A stretch of 64,000 bases of DNA from Kitasatospora mediocidica KCTC 9733 (GCF_000744225.1 NZ_JQLN01000005.1:2379001-2443000); one strand, 5' to 3'; counted from the first letter of the stretch, positions 47,132 through 56,877 are shown. Notes: a model not told the origin generated them from the sequence alone. Made by a program: numbers and translations.

Positions 47132-49236
47132 TGTCCACCCCCACTCTCACCACCCCTGCCCAGCAGGAGGCGGCGGTCCACCGGGTCTCCAGCAACCTGC
47201 TCGACCCCAAGGTCCTTCTCGCGGCGGTCCCCGACGCGGTGAAGAAGCTCGACCCGCGCGTCATGATCAAGAACCCGGTCATGTTCGTGGTCGAGGTCGG
47301 CTCGGTGGTCACCACCGTCTCGGCGATCGCCGACCCGAGCGTCTTCGCCTGGGCGATCACCGTCTGGCTCTGGCTCACCACGATCTTCGCCAACCTGGCG
47401 GAGGCCGTCGCCGAGGGCCGCGGCAAGGCCCAGGCCGAGACGCTGCGCCGCACCAAGACCGACACGATGGCCCGCCGCCTGCTCGACTGGCCCGCCTCGC
47501 AGGCCGAGGAGCAGGTCGCGGCCACCGAGCTGCAGCTCGGCGACCACGTGGTCGCCGAGGCCGGCGAGATCATTCCCGGCGACGGCGACGTCGTCGAGGG
47601 CGTCGCCTCGGTCGACGAGTCGGCCATCACCGGCGAGTCGGCCCCGGTCATCCGCGAGTCGGGCGGTGACCGCAGCGCGGTCACCGGCGGCACCAAGGTG
47701 CTCTCGGACCGGATCGTCGTCAAGATCGCCTCGGAGCCCGGCAAGTCCTTCATCGACCGGATGATCGCCCTGGTCGAGGGCGCCGCCCGGCAGAAGACGC
47801 CCAACGAGATCGCCCTCAACATCCTGCTGGCCTCGCTGACCATCGTCTTCCTGGTCACCGTCTCGGCCCTGCAGCCGATGGCCGGCTTCGCCGGGGCGCC
47901 GCAGACCCTGATCGTCCTGGTCGCCCTCGTCGTGGCCCTGATCCCGACCACCATCGGCGCACTGCTCTCCGCGATCGGCATCGCCGGTATGGACCGCCTG
48001 GTGCAGCGCAACGTGCTGGCGATGTCCGGCCGCGCGGTCGAGGCCGCCGGCGACGTCAACACCCTGCTGCTCGACAAGACCGGCACCATCACCCTCGGCA
48101 ACCGCCAGGCCGCCGAGTTCCAGCCCGCCGCCGGGGTCAGCGTCGACGAGCTCGCCAACGCCGCCCAGCTCTCCAGCCTCGCCGACGAGACCCCCGAGGG
48201 CCGCTCCATCGTCGTCCTCGCCAAGACCGACTACGGCCTGCGGGCCCGCGCCCAGGGCGAGTTGACGCACGCCACCTGGGTCCCGTTCACCGCCCAGACC
48301 CGGATGTCCGGCGTCGACCTCGACGAGGCCGACGGCGTGCACTCGGTGCGCAAGGGCGCGGCCGGATCGGTGACCAACTGGGTCACCGAGAACGGCGGCA
48401 CGGTCGGCAAGGACGTCGCCGAACTGGTCGACGGCATCTCCGCCGCCGGCGGCACCCCGCTGCTGGTCGCCTCGCGGATCGGCTCGGCCGCACCGCGCGC
48501 GCTCGGCGTCATCTACCTCAAGGACGTCGTCAAGGAGGGGATGAAGGAGCGCTTCGACGAACTGCGCCGGATGGGCATCAAGACCATCATGATCACGGGC
48601 GACAACCCGCTGACCGCCAAGGCGATCGCGGACGAGGCCGGCGTGGACGACTTCCTCGCCGAGGCCACCCCCGAGGACAAGATGGCCCTGATCAAGAAGG
48701 AGCAGGAGGGCGGCAAGCTCGTCGCGATGACCGGCGACGGCACCAACGACGCCCCGGCGCTCGCCCAGGCCGACGTCGGCGTGGCGATGAACACCGGCAC
48801 CATGGCGGCCAAGGAGGCCGGCAACATGGTGGACCTGGACTCCAACCCCACCAAGCTGATCGAGATCGTCGAGATCGGCAAGCAGCTCCTGATCACCCGC
48901 GGCGCGCTGACCACCTTCTCCATCGCCAACGACGTCGCCAAGTACTTCGCGATCATCCCGGCGATGTTCGTCAGCGTCTACCCGGGCCTGAGCCACCTCA
49001 ACATCATGGCCCTGCACAGCCCCAAGTCCGCGATCACCTCCGCGATCATCTTCAACGCCCTGGTCATCATCGGCCTGATCCCGCTGGCCCTGCGCGGCGT
49101 CAAGTACCGCCCCTCCGACGCCAGTTCACTGCTGCGCCGGAACATCCTGATCTACGGGTTCGGCGGCCTGGTGGTGCCGTTCATCGGCATCAAGGCGATC
49201 GACCTGATCGTCCAGTTCATCCCCGGCCTGCGCTAG
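47131..49236 (+). CDS. kdpB: Potassium-transporting ATPase subunit B
   Basis: A 701-residue P-type ATPase. The phosphorylated Asp is D315 in DKTGTITLG. The TGES loop of the actuator domain is at 168-171; its Ser is the site of inhibitory phosphorylation known in E. coli. The hinge motif [10 protein letters not shown] is intact. Seven TM helices as expected. It drives K+ uptake with KdpA. Confidence 0.97.
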   Translation: MSTPTLTTPAQQEAAVHRVSSNLLDPKVLLAAVPDAVKKLDPRVMIKNPVMFVVEVGSVVTTVSAIADPSVFAWAITVWLWLTTIFANLAEAVAEGRGKAQAETLRRTKTDTMARRLLDWPASQAEEQVAATELQLGDHVVAEAGEIIPGDGDVVEGVASVDESAITGESAPVIRESGGDRSAVTGGTKVLSDRIVVKIASEPGKSFIDRMIALVEGAARQKTPNEIALNILLASLTIVFLVTVSALQPMAGFAGAPQTLIVLVALVVALIPTTIGALLSAIGIAGMDRLVQRNVLAMSGRAVEAAGDVNTLLLDKTGTITLGNRQAAEFQPAAGVSVDELANAAQLSSLADETPEGRSIVVLAKTDYGLRARAQGELTHATWVPFTAQTRMSGVDLDEADGVHSVRKGAAGSVTNWVTENGGTVGKDVAELVDGISAAGGTPLLVASRIGSAAPRALGVIYLKDVVKEGMKERFDELRRMGIKTIMITGDNPLTAKAIADEAGVDDFLAEATPEDKMALIKKEQEGGKLVAMTGDGTNDAPALAQADVGVAMNTGTMAAKEAGNMVDLDSNPTKLIEIVEIGKQLLITRGALTTFSIANDVAKYFAIIPAMFVSVYPGLSHLNIMALHSPKSAITSAIIFNALVIIGLIPLALRGVKYRPSDASSLLRRNILIYGFGGLVVPFIGIKAIDLIVQFIPGLR

Positions 49237-49256
49237 AAACGGAAGGAGACCCCACC

Positions 49257-49895
49257 ATGTCCAAGCCTCTGCCCACCTCCGTCCGTACCCATCTCACCGC
49301 GCTGCGCGCCCTGTTGGTGATGACCGTGATCCTGGGGGTGCTGTACCCGCTGCTGGTGACGGGCGTCAGCCAGGTCGCCTTCAGCCAGAAGGCCAACGGC
49401 TCGGTCGTGAAGTCCGCCGACGGCAAGGAGATCGGCTCCAGCCTGCTGGGCCAGAACTACAACCTGCCGAAGAAGAACCCCAACGACCCGAACGAGCAGG
49501 CCCAGCCGGACCCGCAGTGGTTCCAGCCGCGCCCCTCGGCCGCCGGTACCGGCTACGACCCGCACGGGTCCTCGGCCTCCAACCTGGGTCCGAACAGTGA
49601 CGACCTGCTGAAGGCGGTCAACGACCGCCGTGCCGCGGCCGCCGCGTTCGACGGCGTCGATGCGGCCAGCGTGCCGCCGGACGCGCTGACCGCCTCCGGT
49701 TCGGGCCTGGACCCGCACATCTCCCCGGCCTACGCCAAGGAGCAGGTGGCCCGGGTCGCCAAGGCCCGTGGCCTGTCCACCGACACGGTCTCCGCGCTCG
49801 TCGCCAAGTACACCGAGGCCCGCTCGCTCGGCTTCCTCGGCGACCCCGGCGTCAACGTCGTCCTGCTCAACAAGGCACTCAGCGAGACGAAGTGA
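49257..49895 (+). CDS. kdpC: Potassium-transporting ATPase subunit C
   Basis: A 212-residue subunit with one N-terminal helix (about 15-37) and a periplasm-facing domain. Markers include VTGVSQVAF, ASNLGPNS, DALTASGSGLDPHISPAYAKEQVARVA and the closing LNKALSE. The ribosome site GGAAGGAG is 7 nt upstream. Confidence 0.96.
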   Translation: MSKPLPTSVRTHLTALRALLVMTVILGVLYPLLVTGVSQVAFSQKANGSVVKSADGKEIGSSLLGQNYNLPKKNPNDPNEQAQPDPQWFQPRPSAAGTGYDPHGSSASNLGPNSDDLLKAVNDRRAAAAAFDGVDAASVPPDALTASGSGLDPHISPAYAKEQVARVAKARGLSTDTVSALVAKYTEARSLGFLGDPGVNVVLLNKALSETK

Positions 49896-49923
49896 CCGCA
49901 GGTCAGGATGGATGAAAGGCTGG

Positions 49924-49949
49924 CCGGTCCGGGTTGTCACCCGGACCGG
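49924..49949 (+). terminator. Hairpin between kdpC and kdpD
   Basis: An 11-bp perfect stem (ccggtccgggt, 49924-49934; mate 49939-49949) with a 4-nt loop, 29 nt after kdpC. It may partly terminate kdpFABC transcripts and lower expression of kdpDE. Confidence 0.55.
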
Positions 49950-49987
49950 TCGGTCCGCGTTTCCGACCCCATAAACGAAGAGGAATG

Positions 49988-52561
49988 ATGGCCCGCGATC
50001 TTGGCTCCGACACCCTGCCCCGGCGCGGCCGGCTACGGGTGTACCTCGGCTCGGCCCCCGGTGTGGGAAAGACCTACCGGATGCTGGACGAGGCGCGGCG
50101 CAGACAGGAACGCGGGGCGGACGTGGTGGTCGGCTACATCGAGTGCCACGGCCGCCGGCACACCGAGGGCATGCTGGAGGGCCTGGACGTCGTCCCCCGG
50201 CTCACCCGCACCTACCGGGACTCCGAGTTCCGCGAGATGGACGTGGATGCGGTGCTCGCCCGGCGCCCCACGGTGGCGCTGGTGGACGAGCTGGCGCACA
50301 GCAACATCCCCGGCGGCCGCAACGCCAAGCGCTGGCAGGACATCGAGGAGCTGCTCGCGGCCGGCATCGACGTCATCACCACGGTGAACATCCAGCACCT
50401 GGAAAGCCTCAACGACGTCGTCCAGAAGATCACCGGCATCCCGCAGCGCGAGACCGTCCCCGACGAGGTCGTGCGGCGGGCCGATCAGATCGAACTCGTC
50501 GACATGGCACCGCAGGCGCTGCGCCGGCGGATGGCCCATGGCAACGTCTACAAGGCCGAGAAGGTGGACGCCGCGCTCTCCAACTACTTCCGGGTCGGCA
50601 ACCTGACCGCCCTGCGCGAACTGGCCCTGCTCTGGGTGGCCGGGCGGGTCGACGAGGGCCTGCGCGACTACCGGGTGCAGCACAACATCGACCGGGTCTG
50701 GGAGACCCGCGAACGCGTGGTGGTCGCGCTCACCGGCGGGCCGGAGGGGGAGACGCTGGTCCGTCGCGCGGCGCGGATCTCGGACCGGACGGCCGGCGGC
50801 GAGCTGCTGGCCGTGCACGTCACCCGCAGCGACGGCCTGGCCGGCGCCTCGCCGGGCGCGCTCGCCACCCAGCGCCAGCTGGTGGAGAGCCTGGGCGGCA
50901 GCTACCACGTGGTGGTCGGCGACGACATCCCCACCGCGCTGCTGAGCTTCGCCCGCGCCAACCACGCCACCCAGCTGGTGCTGGGCACCAGCCGGCGCGG
51001 CCGGATCACCCGCTTCCTGACCGGTCCCGGCATCGGCGAGACCACCGTCGACGCCTCCGAGGACATCGACGTCCACATGGTCACCCACGAGTTCACCGGG
51101 CGCGGCCGACTGCCCTCGCTGGGCCGCCGGCACTCCCGGCGCCGGACCGTGGCGGGTTTCACCTCCGGCCTGCTACTGCCCTGCGGGCTCACCGCGGTCC
51201 TCTCCGGACTGCCGCACTCGCTGAACCTGACCACCGTCGCACTGCTCTTCCAACTCGGCGTGGTAGCGGTCGCGTTGCTCGGCGGCGCGGCCTCCGCCCT
51301 AATGGCCTCGCTGGTCGCCTCGCTGCTGCTCAACTACTACTTCATCCCGCCGGTCCACACCTTCACCATCGGCGAACCGAACAACGTGATCGCGCTGGCG
51401 GTCTTCGCCGCCGTCGCGCTCACCGTCTCCACCGTGGTCGACCGGGCCACCCGGCAGACCCGCCGCGCCGCCCGCGCCACCGCCGAGGCGGAGGCGCTCA
51501 GCACGCTGGCCGGGAGCGTGCTGCGCGGGCACGACGGCGTCCCGGGCGGCGGTTCGGCCATCCCCACCCTGCTGGAGCAGTCCCGGACCACCTTCGGCCT
51601 GGACTCGGTCGCGCTGCTGTCCCGCGAGAGCGGCGAGGTGATGGCCCGCAGCGACGCCGGCGGGGCGGCCGCCGTCGACCGGGAGATCACCGAAGTCCCG
51701 GTCGGCACAGGCGCGTTGCTCATCCTCTCCGGCCGCCGGCTGCCCGCCGACGAGCAGCGCGTGCTGACCGCCTTCGCCGCCCACGTCGCCGCCGCCCTGG
51801 AACGCGACCGGCTGGCGGCGGTGGCCGCCGAGATCGAGCCGATCAAGGCCGCCGACCGGATGCGCACCGCGCTGCTGGCCGCCGTCAGCCACGACCTGCG
51901 CACCCCACTGGCCGCCGCGCGCGCCTCGGTCGGCTCGCTGCGCAGCCCGGACGTCGAGTTCTCCGCGGAGGACCAGTCCGAACTCCTGGCCACCGCCGAC
52001 GAGTCGCTGGTCAAACTGACCCGTCTGGTGGACAACCTGCTGGACATGAGCCGCCTGCAGGCCGGCGCGCTCACCCTGCACCTGATCCCGGTCCACCTCG
52101 ACGAGGTGCTGCCGCGCGCGCTGGACTCGCTCTCCCCGCAGTCGCCGGCCGAACGCGGTACCCCCGTCGACGCGCCCGTCCGGCCCGTCGGCCTCGCCGC
52201 CGTGCCGCCGGTGCTGGCCGATCCGCCGCTGCTGGAACGGGTGCTGGCCAACGTGATCACCAACGCGCTGCGCCACAACGCCCCCGGCGAACCCGTCCTG
52301 GTCACCGCCGGCGCGCACCTGGACCGGGTGGAGATCCGGATCGCGGACCGCGGCCCGGGCATCCCGGCCGCCGACCGCGACCGGGTCTTCCTGCCGTTCC
52401 AGCGCCTGGGCGACACCGACAACACCACCGGCGTCGGCCTCGGCCTCGCGCTCTCCCGCGGTCTCGCCGAGGCGATGGGCGGCACCCTGGAGGTCGAGGA
52501 CACCCCCGGCGGCGGCACCACCATGCTGCTCACCCTGCCCGCCGCGGAGGAGGGACCATGA
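49988..52561 (+). CDS. kdpD: Sensor histidine kinase KdpD
   Basis: An 857-residue K+/turgor sensor. Order: KdpD N-terminal domain with Walker A (GSAPGVGKT, near residue 19) and LVDELAHSN; a Usp-like domain (about 250-375); four-TM DUF4118 region (about 400-490); GAF-like domain; HisKA with phospho-His635 (AVSHDLRTPL); HATPase with NVITNALRHN and DRGPGI. The ATG at 49988 is chosen; another ATG directly before at 49985 is also possible and the AGGA site is very close to both. It overlaps kdpE by ATGA. The N-terminal part may bind c-di-AMP, as in other bacteria. Confidence 0.95.
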   Translation: MARDLGSDTLPRRGRLRVYLGSAPGVGKTYRMLDEARRRQERGADVVVGYIECHGRRHTEGMLEGLDVVPRLTRTYRDSEFREMDVDAVLARRPTVALVDELAHSNIPGGRNAKRWQDIEELLAAGIDVITTVNIQHLESLNDVVQKITGIPQRETVPDEVVRRADQIELVDMAPQALRRRMAHGNVYKAEKVDAALSNYFRVGNLTALRELALLWVAGRVDEGLRDYRVQHNIDRVWETRERVVVALTGGPEGETLVRRAARISDRTAGGELLAVHVTRSDGLAGASPGALATQRQLVESLGGSYHVVVGDDIPTALLSFARANHATQLVLGTSRRGRITRFLTGPGIGETTVDASEDIDVHMVTHEFTGRGRLPSLGRRHSRRRTVAGFTSGLLLPCGLTAVLSGLPHSLNLTTVALLFQLGVVAVALLGGAASALMASLVASLLLNYYFIPPVHTFTIGEPNNVIALAVFAAVALTVSTVVDRATRQTRRAARATAEAEALSTLAGSVLRGHDGVPGGGSAIPTLLEQSRTTFGLDSVALLSRESGEVMARSDAGGAAAVDREITEVPVGTGALLILSGRRLPADEQRVLTAFAAHVAAALERDRLAAVAAEIEPIKAADRMRTALLAAVSHDLRTPLAAARASVGSLRSPDVEFSAEDQSELLATADESLVKLTRLVDNLLDMSRLQAGALTLHLIPVHLDEVLPRALDSLSPQSPAERGTPVDAPVRPVGLAAVPPVLADPPLLERVLANVITNALRHNAPGEPVLVTAGAHLDRVEIRIADRGPGIPAADRDRVFLPFQRLGDTDNTTGVGLGLALSRGLAEAMGGTLEVEDTPGGGTTMLLTLPAAEEGP

Positions 52562-53241
52562 CGCACATCCTGGTCGTCGACGACGAACCCCAGCTGCTCC
52601 GCGCCCTGCGGATCAACCTGCGGGCGCGCAAGTACGACGTGGCGACCGCCGCCACCGGCGGCGGCGCACTGGAGTCCGCCGAGCGGACCAGGCCGGACGC
52701 CGTCCTGCTCGACCTCGGCCTGCCCGACCTGGACGGCGTCGAGGTGATCCACCGGCTGCGCAGCCGCAGCCCGGCGCCGATCATCGTGCTCTCCGGCCGC
52801 AGCGGCGCCGACGACAAGATCCAGGCGCTGGACGCGGGCGCCGACGACTACGTCACCAAGCCCTTCCTGATGGACGAGCTGTTCGCCCGGCTGCGCGCGG
52901 TGCTGCGCCGCCCGACCGCCTCCGAGCCGGTCGCCCGGGTGCTGCTCGGCGACCACCTGATCGACCTGGCGGCCTGCACGGTGGTCCCGTCCGACGGCGG
53001 TGAGGGGCAGCTGCGGCTGACCCCGACCGAGTGGCGGATCCTCACCATGCTGCTGGCCAACCCGGGCCGGCTGCTGCCCGGCCGGCAGATCCTGCGGGCG
53101 ATCTGGGGGCCGGACCACGAGCACCGCGGCAACTACCTCAGGGTCTACTTCGCCGGGCTGCGCAGGAAGTTGGAACGCGACCCGGCCAGGCCCCGGCACC
53201 TGATCACCGAACCCGGGATCGGCTACCGCTACGAGCCCTGA
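52558..53241 (+). CDS. kdpE: Response regulator KdpE
   Basis: A 227-residue OmpR-family regulator. The receiver domain has the acidic pair DDE near residue 8, phospho-Asp52 (LLDLGLPDLDG) and the conserved Lys in YVTKPF. The winged-helix domain ends with NYLRVYFAGLRRKLERDP and GIGYRYEP, typical of KdpE. It activates kdpFABC in low K+. The ATG overlaps the kdpD stop. Confidence 0.96.
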   Translation: MTHILVVDDEPQLLRALRINLRARKYDVATAATGGGALESAERTRPDAVLLDLGLPDLDGVEVIHRLRSRSPAPIIVLSGRSGADDKIQALDAGADDYVTKPFLMDELFARLRAVLRRPTASEPVARVLLGDHLIDLAACTVVPSDGGEGQLRLTPTEWRILTMLLANPGRLLPGRQILRAIWGPDHEHRGNYLRVYFAGLRRKLERDPARPRHLITEPGIGYRYEP

Positions 53242-53265
53242 GCGCCCGGAGCCGGAGCGGGCGCT
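53241..53265 (+). terminator. Hairpin at the kdpE stop
   Basis: An 8-bp perfect stem AGCGCCCG/CGGGCGCT (53241-53248, 53258-53265) starting in the stop codon. A modest terminator candidate. Confidence 0.5.
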
Positions 53266-53271
53266 AATGAT

Positions 53272-53347
53272 GCGTCAAGACCGGCTCGAAGATCGCCAAG
53301 AGCGCGTCAGGGGAGCGCAGAATGCGATCTCTGCGGGGATAGCGTCA
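53272..53347 (+). promoter_or_regulatory. GCGTCA repeats between kdpE and the four-TM protein gene
   Basis: GCGTCAA at 53272 and GCGTCAGG at 53304 are 32 bp apart, exactly as upstream of kdpF. A third GCGTCA sits at 53342. Between the first two, weaker matches fall at one-turn steps (ggctcga at 53283). It is the upstream region of the gene at 53493, so that gene may belong to the same regulon. Confidence 0.45.
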
Positions 53348-53492
53348 GCGGTGCACAGAGGGTTCCGCTCCGCTCCGTGGGGGAGCCCGGCCAACGGCCG
53401 GGTCAGGAGCAGAACCAGCGCCGGAGGACGGCGGGCCCCGACCGGGGCCCGTCCCGACCGGCGGCCAGGTGAAGGGGGAGGGGACGCGCGCC

Positions 53493-55031
53493 ATGGCTGC
53501 GGGAGTCAGAACAAAGGTCGTACCGGGGAAGCGCTCGTCGGCACAGACGGGTTCGGGTGCGACCGGGCGGACTCCCGTGCCGGTGCGCGTCCCCCGCACC
53601 GGGCCGGCCGCGGCGCTCCTGCGGCGGCTGCTGCACGGCGCCACCTGGACGACTCCGCGCCGGGTCCAGGCACTCACCGCGCTCTGCCTGACGGCGCTGT
53701 TCGCCTTCGCGGCCGTCGCCGCCACCGTGCTCGGCGGTGCGCGCGGCAGCATCGACACCATCGGACACCGGGCCGCGCCGCAGGCCGTCCGGGCCTCCGA
53801 CCTGTACTTCGCGCTCAGCGACATGGACGCCCAGGCGGCCAACCTGCTGCTGGTCGGCGCCGATCCGGCCGACGCCGGGCGGCGCAAGAGCACCGAGGCC
53901 GTCTACGAGCAGCGCCGGGCGCAGGCCGACGGGGACCTCCAGCAGGCCACCGAGGCGGCCGCCGGGGATCCGGCGGCCGAGCACGCGGTCGGCTCGGTGC
54001 TCGGCGCGCTGGGCCAGTACGAGGCGCTGGTCGCCCGCTCCGAGCTGCTGGAGGACCAGGGCAAGGACCTGCCCGGCAAGCCGTCCGCCGACGCGCTGGC
54101 CGCCTACACCCAGGCCACCGGCCTGCTGCGCCAGCAGCTGCTGCCCGGCGCCGACCAGGTGGCCGGTGCCAGCGAGGCCACCGTGGACGGCAGTTACGCC
54201 TCCCAGCGGTCCGCCCTCGGGTCCGGCTGGTGGTGGCTGCTGGCCTTCGGCCTGGCCGCGCTGCTGGCGCTCGGCCTGCTGCAACGCACCCTCGCCGTCC
54301 GCTACCGCCGACGGGTCAGCCCGCCGCTGGCGCTGGCGACCGTGCTCACCGCGGCCGGCCTGGTCTACGGCCTCTCGCTGGTCTCCGCGGCCGACCAGCA
54401 CCTGAAGGTGGCCAAGAGCAGTGCCTACGACTCGGTGATCGCGCTCAGCCGGGCCCGCGCGGTGGCCTACGACAGCAACGCGGACGAGAGCCGCTACCTC
54501 AGCGACCCGGCCGGCGCCGACGGCTACCAGCAGAGCTTCTTCGACAAGACCCAGTCGATCGCCCGGATCGACGGCGCCGGGCTGTTCACCTACAGCCCCG
54601 ACCTCGACCGGCTCGTCACGGCCCACCAGCAGGACCCCTCGCAGGTCGGCTTCGGCGGCTACCTCGGCACGGAGCTGCGCAACATCACCTTCCCCGGCGA
54701 ACAGGCCGCCGCAGACCGGGTGTTGACCACCTTCCAGGTCTACCAGGCGGACGACCGCAAGCTCCGCGCGCTGAACACCCAGGGCCGCCTGGCGGACGCC
54801 GTCACCTTTGACACCGGCAACGCACCCGGCCAGTCCAACGCCGACTTCGGCCTGCTCTCGGACGCCTTCGCGGGCGTCATCGCGATCAACCAGCAGGCCT
54901 TCGACCACGCGGTCGAGCAGTCCGACGGCGACCTGGGCGCCGGGGCGGCCGGCGCCGGCGGCGCTCTGCTGCTGGCCGGCCTCGTCCTGACCGTGGTCGC
55001 GGTCCGGCCTCGGCTGCGCGAGTACCGGTAG
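53493..55031 (+). CDS. Membrane protein with two extracytoplasmic helical domains
   Basis: A 512-residue protein of unknown function. TM helices lie at about 61-82, 245-264, 277-299 and 486-508. They bracket two all-helical extracytoplasmic domains (about 83-244 and 300-485) that look like tandem four-helix sensor domains of chemoreceptor/kinase type (for example DLYFALSDMDAQAANLLLVG). There is no kinase, HAMP or methyl-accepting domain, so it has no obvious output. The ATG at 53493 is chosen because a GGGGGAGGGG run precedes it by 8 nt. Its place after kdpE and the shared upstream repeats hint at an accessory sensor role, unproven. Confidence 0.75.
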   Translation: MAAGVRTKVVPGKRSSAQTGSGATGRTPVPVRVPRTGPAAALLRRLLHGATWTTPRRVQALTALCLTALFAFAAVAATVLGGARGSIDTIGHRAAPQAVRASDLYFALSDMDAQAANLLLVGADPADAGRRKSTEAVYEQRRAQADGDLQQATEAAAGDPAAEHAVGSVLGALGQYEALVARSELLEDQGKDLPGKPSADALAAYTQATGLLRQQLLPGADQVAGASEATVDGSYASQRSALGSGWWWLLAFGLAALLALGLLQRTLAVRYRRRVSPPLALATVLTAAGLVYGLSLVSAADQHLKVAKSSAYDSVIALSRARAVAYDSNADESRYLSDPAGADGYQQSFFDKTQSIARIDGAGLFTYSPDLDRLVTAHQQDPSQVGFGGYLGTELRNITFPGEQAAADRVLTTFQVYQADDRKLRALNTQGRLADAVTFDTGNAPGQSNADFGLLSDAFAGVIAINQQAFDHAVEQSDGDLGAGAAGAGGALLLAGLVLTVVAVRPRLREYR

Positions 55032-55034
55032 GGC

Positions 55035-56444
55035 TCAGTGGTGCCCGCTCTGGCGGGGCAGGGCCAGCGCGACGGTGTCCGCGAACTCGCGCACCGCACT
55101 GGTCCGGCTGACGATCCGTCCGCTGTGCACCACCAGCCGGCTGTGCCCGCCGGACAGCGCGCCGGCCAGGCTGTCGCCGCGCACCGCCAGCAGCTCGGCG
55201 GGGAACCCGGCGTCCACCCGGACCGGGGGCAGGCCCATCAGCAGCCGCGCCTGGTTGCTGACCGCCTCGTACGCGGCGGCCGTGGTCAGCGCGCCGGAGC
55301 CGGCCAGCAGGTAGGCCGCCTCCAGCGGGTCGGCCCGGCCGACCGGGTTGGCGGCGTCCCGCAGTGCGCCGCTGCCGGCCGCCAGCGGGACCTGGGCCGC
55401 CGCCAGCTCCCGTACCAGCGTGGGCCGCAGACCCTCCGGGCGGCCGTCCACACCGCAGCACGAGCCGCTCTGCGGCAGGCAGACCACCCGCATGCCGGCG
55501 GCCCGCAGAGCGCCCGCGCCGCCCTCGGCCAGCCCGTCGCACGGGCCGAGCGTGACCCTGGGCCGCAGCGGAGCCAACGCGGCCACCGTACGGGCGAGTT
55601 TGGCCGGGTCGCAGCCCCGGGTGTGCAGGTCCACCGGGCAGTCGAACTCCAACGCGGCCTCCACCAGCACCTGCACGTAGCCCGCCGGGTCCGGATCGAG
55701 CTCGGGGCAGCCGCCGACCGCGTCCGCGCCCAGCCTGAGCGCCTCGCGCAGCGCGGCCCGGCCGTCCGCCCCGGCCGCGCCGGTGAGCAGCCGGGGGACG
55801 GCCACCGCCTGGAGCTCGGCCAGCCCGCGCAGGGCCTGGCGGGCGGTGAGCACCGCCTCCAGGCGGCGCAGCCCGTGCACGTCGCCGATCCGGACGTGGG
55901 TGCGCTGGGCGGTGGCGCCGTAGCCGAGTGAGGTGAGCGAGGCCTCGGTGACCCGGCGGATCAGCTCGGCCGGGCTCTCCTGGGCCGACGGGCGGACCAG
56001 GCGCGGCGGGCCGCCCGGTGTGGCGGGGCCGACCGGACCGACGGCGGGCAGCGCGGTGGGCGGCGGCAGGGCGGCGGAGAAGGCGGTGTCGTGGTGGGCG
56101 TGCGGCTCGGCGGGGGCGGGCAGCAGCAGGTAGCCGGCCAGGTCGATCCGGGCCCCGGTGGCGACCACCCCCGGTCCGCCGGGCGAGGCGGTGGGCGGCA
56201 GTGCGGCCTGCGGCAGCGGGCCGAGGCTGCCGACGGTCCCGACGGCCTGGATCCGGTCGCCGCTGATCCGCACGTCCACCACCCGGCCGTCGGCCAGCCG
56301 GGCGCCGGTCAGCAGGAGGATGGGTCCGTGGCTGAGGGGTCCCTCCTTCCCGGCGCGGGGGAAGGAGGGCGGGTTGCCGCCCAGCGGGCCGGGACCGGGG
56401 CTGCCGGGCTGCGGCCCGTCAGTGGGTGCGCTGTCCGCGCTCAT
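55035..56444 (-). CDS. Amidohydrolase-family protein with degenerate metal site
   Basis: A 469-residue protein resembling cytosine deaminase/TRZ-ATZ amidohydrolases: an N-terminal composite barrel ([22 protein letters not shown]), [14 protein letters not shown] in place of the usual H-x-H strand, and VDLHTRGCD with a His ligand. Where active enzymes have G-[TH]-D-(D/N) before DP--PLG, this protein has [18 protein letters not shown], so the catalytic Asp seems lost. The ATG at 56444 has GGGAGGAG 7 nt upstream; a long Pro/Gly-rich N-terminus follows. It is probably not a normal deaminase. Convergent with the preceding gene, 3 bp apart. Confidence 0.75.
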   Translation of the reverse strand: MSADSAPTDGPQPGSPGPGPLGGNPPSFPRAGKEGPLSHGPILLLTGARLADGRVVDVRISGDRIQAVGTVGSLGPLPQAALPPTASPGGPGVVATGARIDLAGYLLLPAPAEPHAHHDTAFSAALPPPTALPAVGPVGPATPGGPPRLVRPSAQESPAELIRRVTEASLTSLGYGATAQRTHVRIGDVHGLRRLEAVLTARQALRGLAELQAVAVPRLLTGAAGADGRAALREALRLGADAVGGCPELDPDPAGYVQVLVEAALEFDCPVDLHTRGCDPAKLARTVAALAPLRPRVTLGPCDGLAEGGAGALRAAGMRVVCLPQSGSCCGVDGRPEGLRPTLVRELAAAQVPLAAGSGALRDAANPVGRADPLEAAYLLAGSGALTTAAAYEAVSNQARLLMGLPPVRVDAGFPAELLAVRGDSLAGALSGGHSRLVVHSGRIVSRTSAVREFADTVALALPRQSGHH

Positions 56445-56681
56445 CGGCCGGCTCCTCCCAGCTGTGCCGCGCCCGTCCAGTCGCTGGCCGGTCGCCGAAA
56501 GATCACTGGCGGTCGAGCCTATGGTCAGTTCGGGTACGGAGCCGGGAGGCTCGCGCAAGTCACGGCCGAGTCGAACGTGCTGCCTTGGCTCGCTGCTCTG
56601 TGCAGGCCGCCCACCTGCGATCTTGCGGCCGGGATACGGATTTCACCTCTGGCCCGGAAACGTGTAATCTCTTCCTCGTTC

Positions 56682-56754
56682 GCCCCTATAGCTCAGTCGG
56701 TAGAGCGTCTCCATGGTAAGGAGAAGGTCTGCGGTTCGATTCCGCATGGGGGCT
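56682..56754 (+). tRNA. tRNA-Thr (GGT)
   Basis: A 73-nt tRNA. Acceptor GCCCCTA pairs with TGGGGGC (one wobble). The anticodon arm TCTCC-ATGGTAA-GGAGA has GGT at 56715-56717; T arm TGCGG-TTCGATT-CCGCA. CCA is not encoded. Confidence 0.97.
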
Positions 56755-56767
56755 CTGATGGACAGGC

Positions 56768-56785
56768 CCCCCGCTTCGGCGGGGG
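56768..56785 (+). other. TTCG-loop hairpin between the two tRNAs
   Basis: A perfect 7-bp stem CCCCCGC/GCGGGGG capped by a TTCG tetraloop. It could be a processing signal or a partial terminator between tRNA-Thr and tRNA-Met. Confidence 0.55.
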
Positions 56786-56798
56786 TCCGGTTCATCAA

Positions 56799-56871
56799 AG
56801 CGGTGTAGCTCAGTTGGTAGAGCAAGCGGCTCATAATCGCTGTGTCACCGGTTCAAGTCCGGTCACCGCTA
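56799..56871 (+). tRNA. tRNA-Met (CAT), elongator
   Basis: A 73-nt tRNA. Acceptor AGCGGTG/CACCGCT with a normal first pair and no GGG:CCC anticodon stem, so it is the elongator rather than the initiator. Anticodon CAT at 56832-56834, T arm CCGG-TTCAAGT-CCGG. CCA is not encoded. Confidence 0.96.
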
Positions 56872-56877
56872 CCCCGC

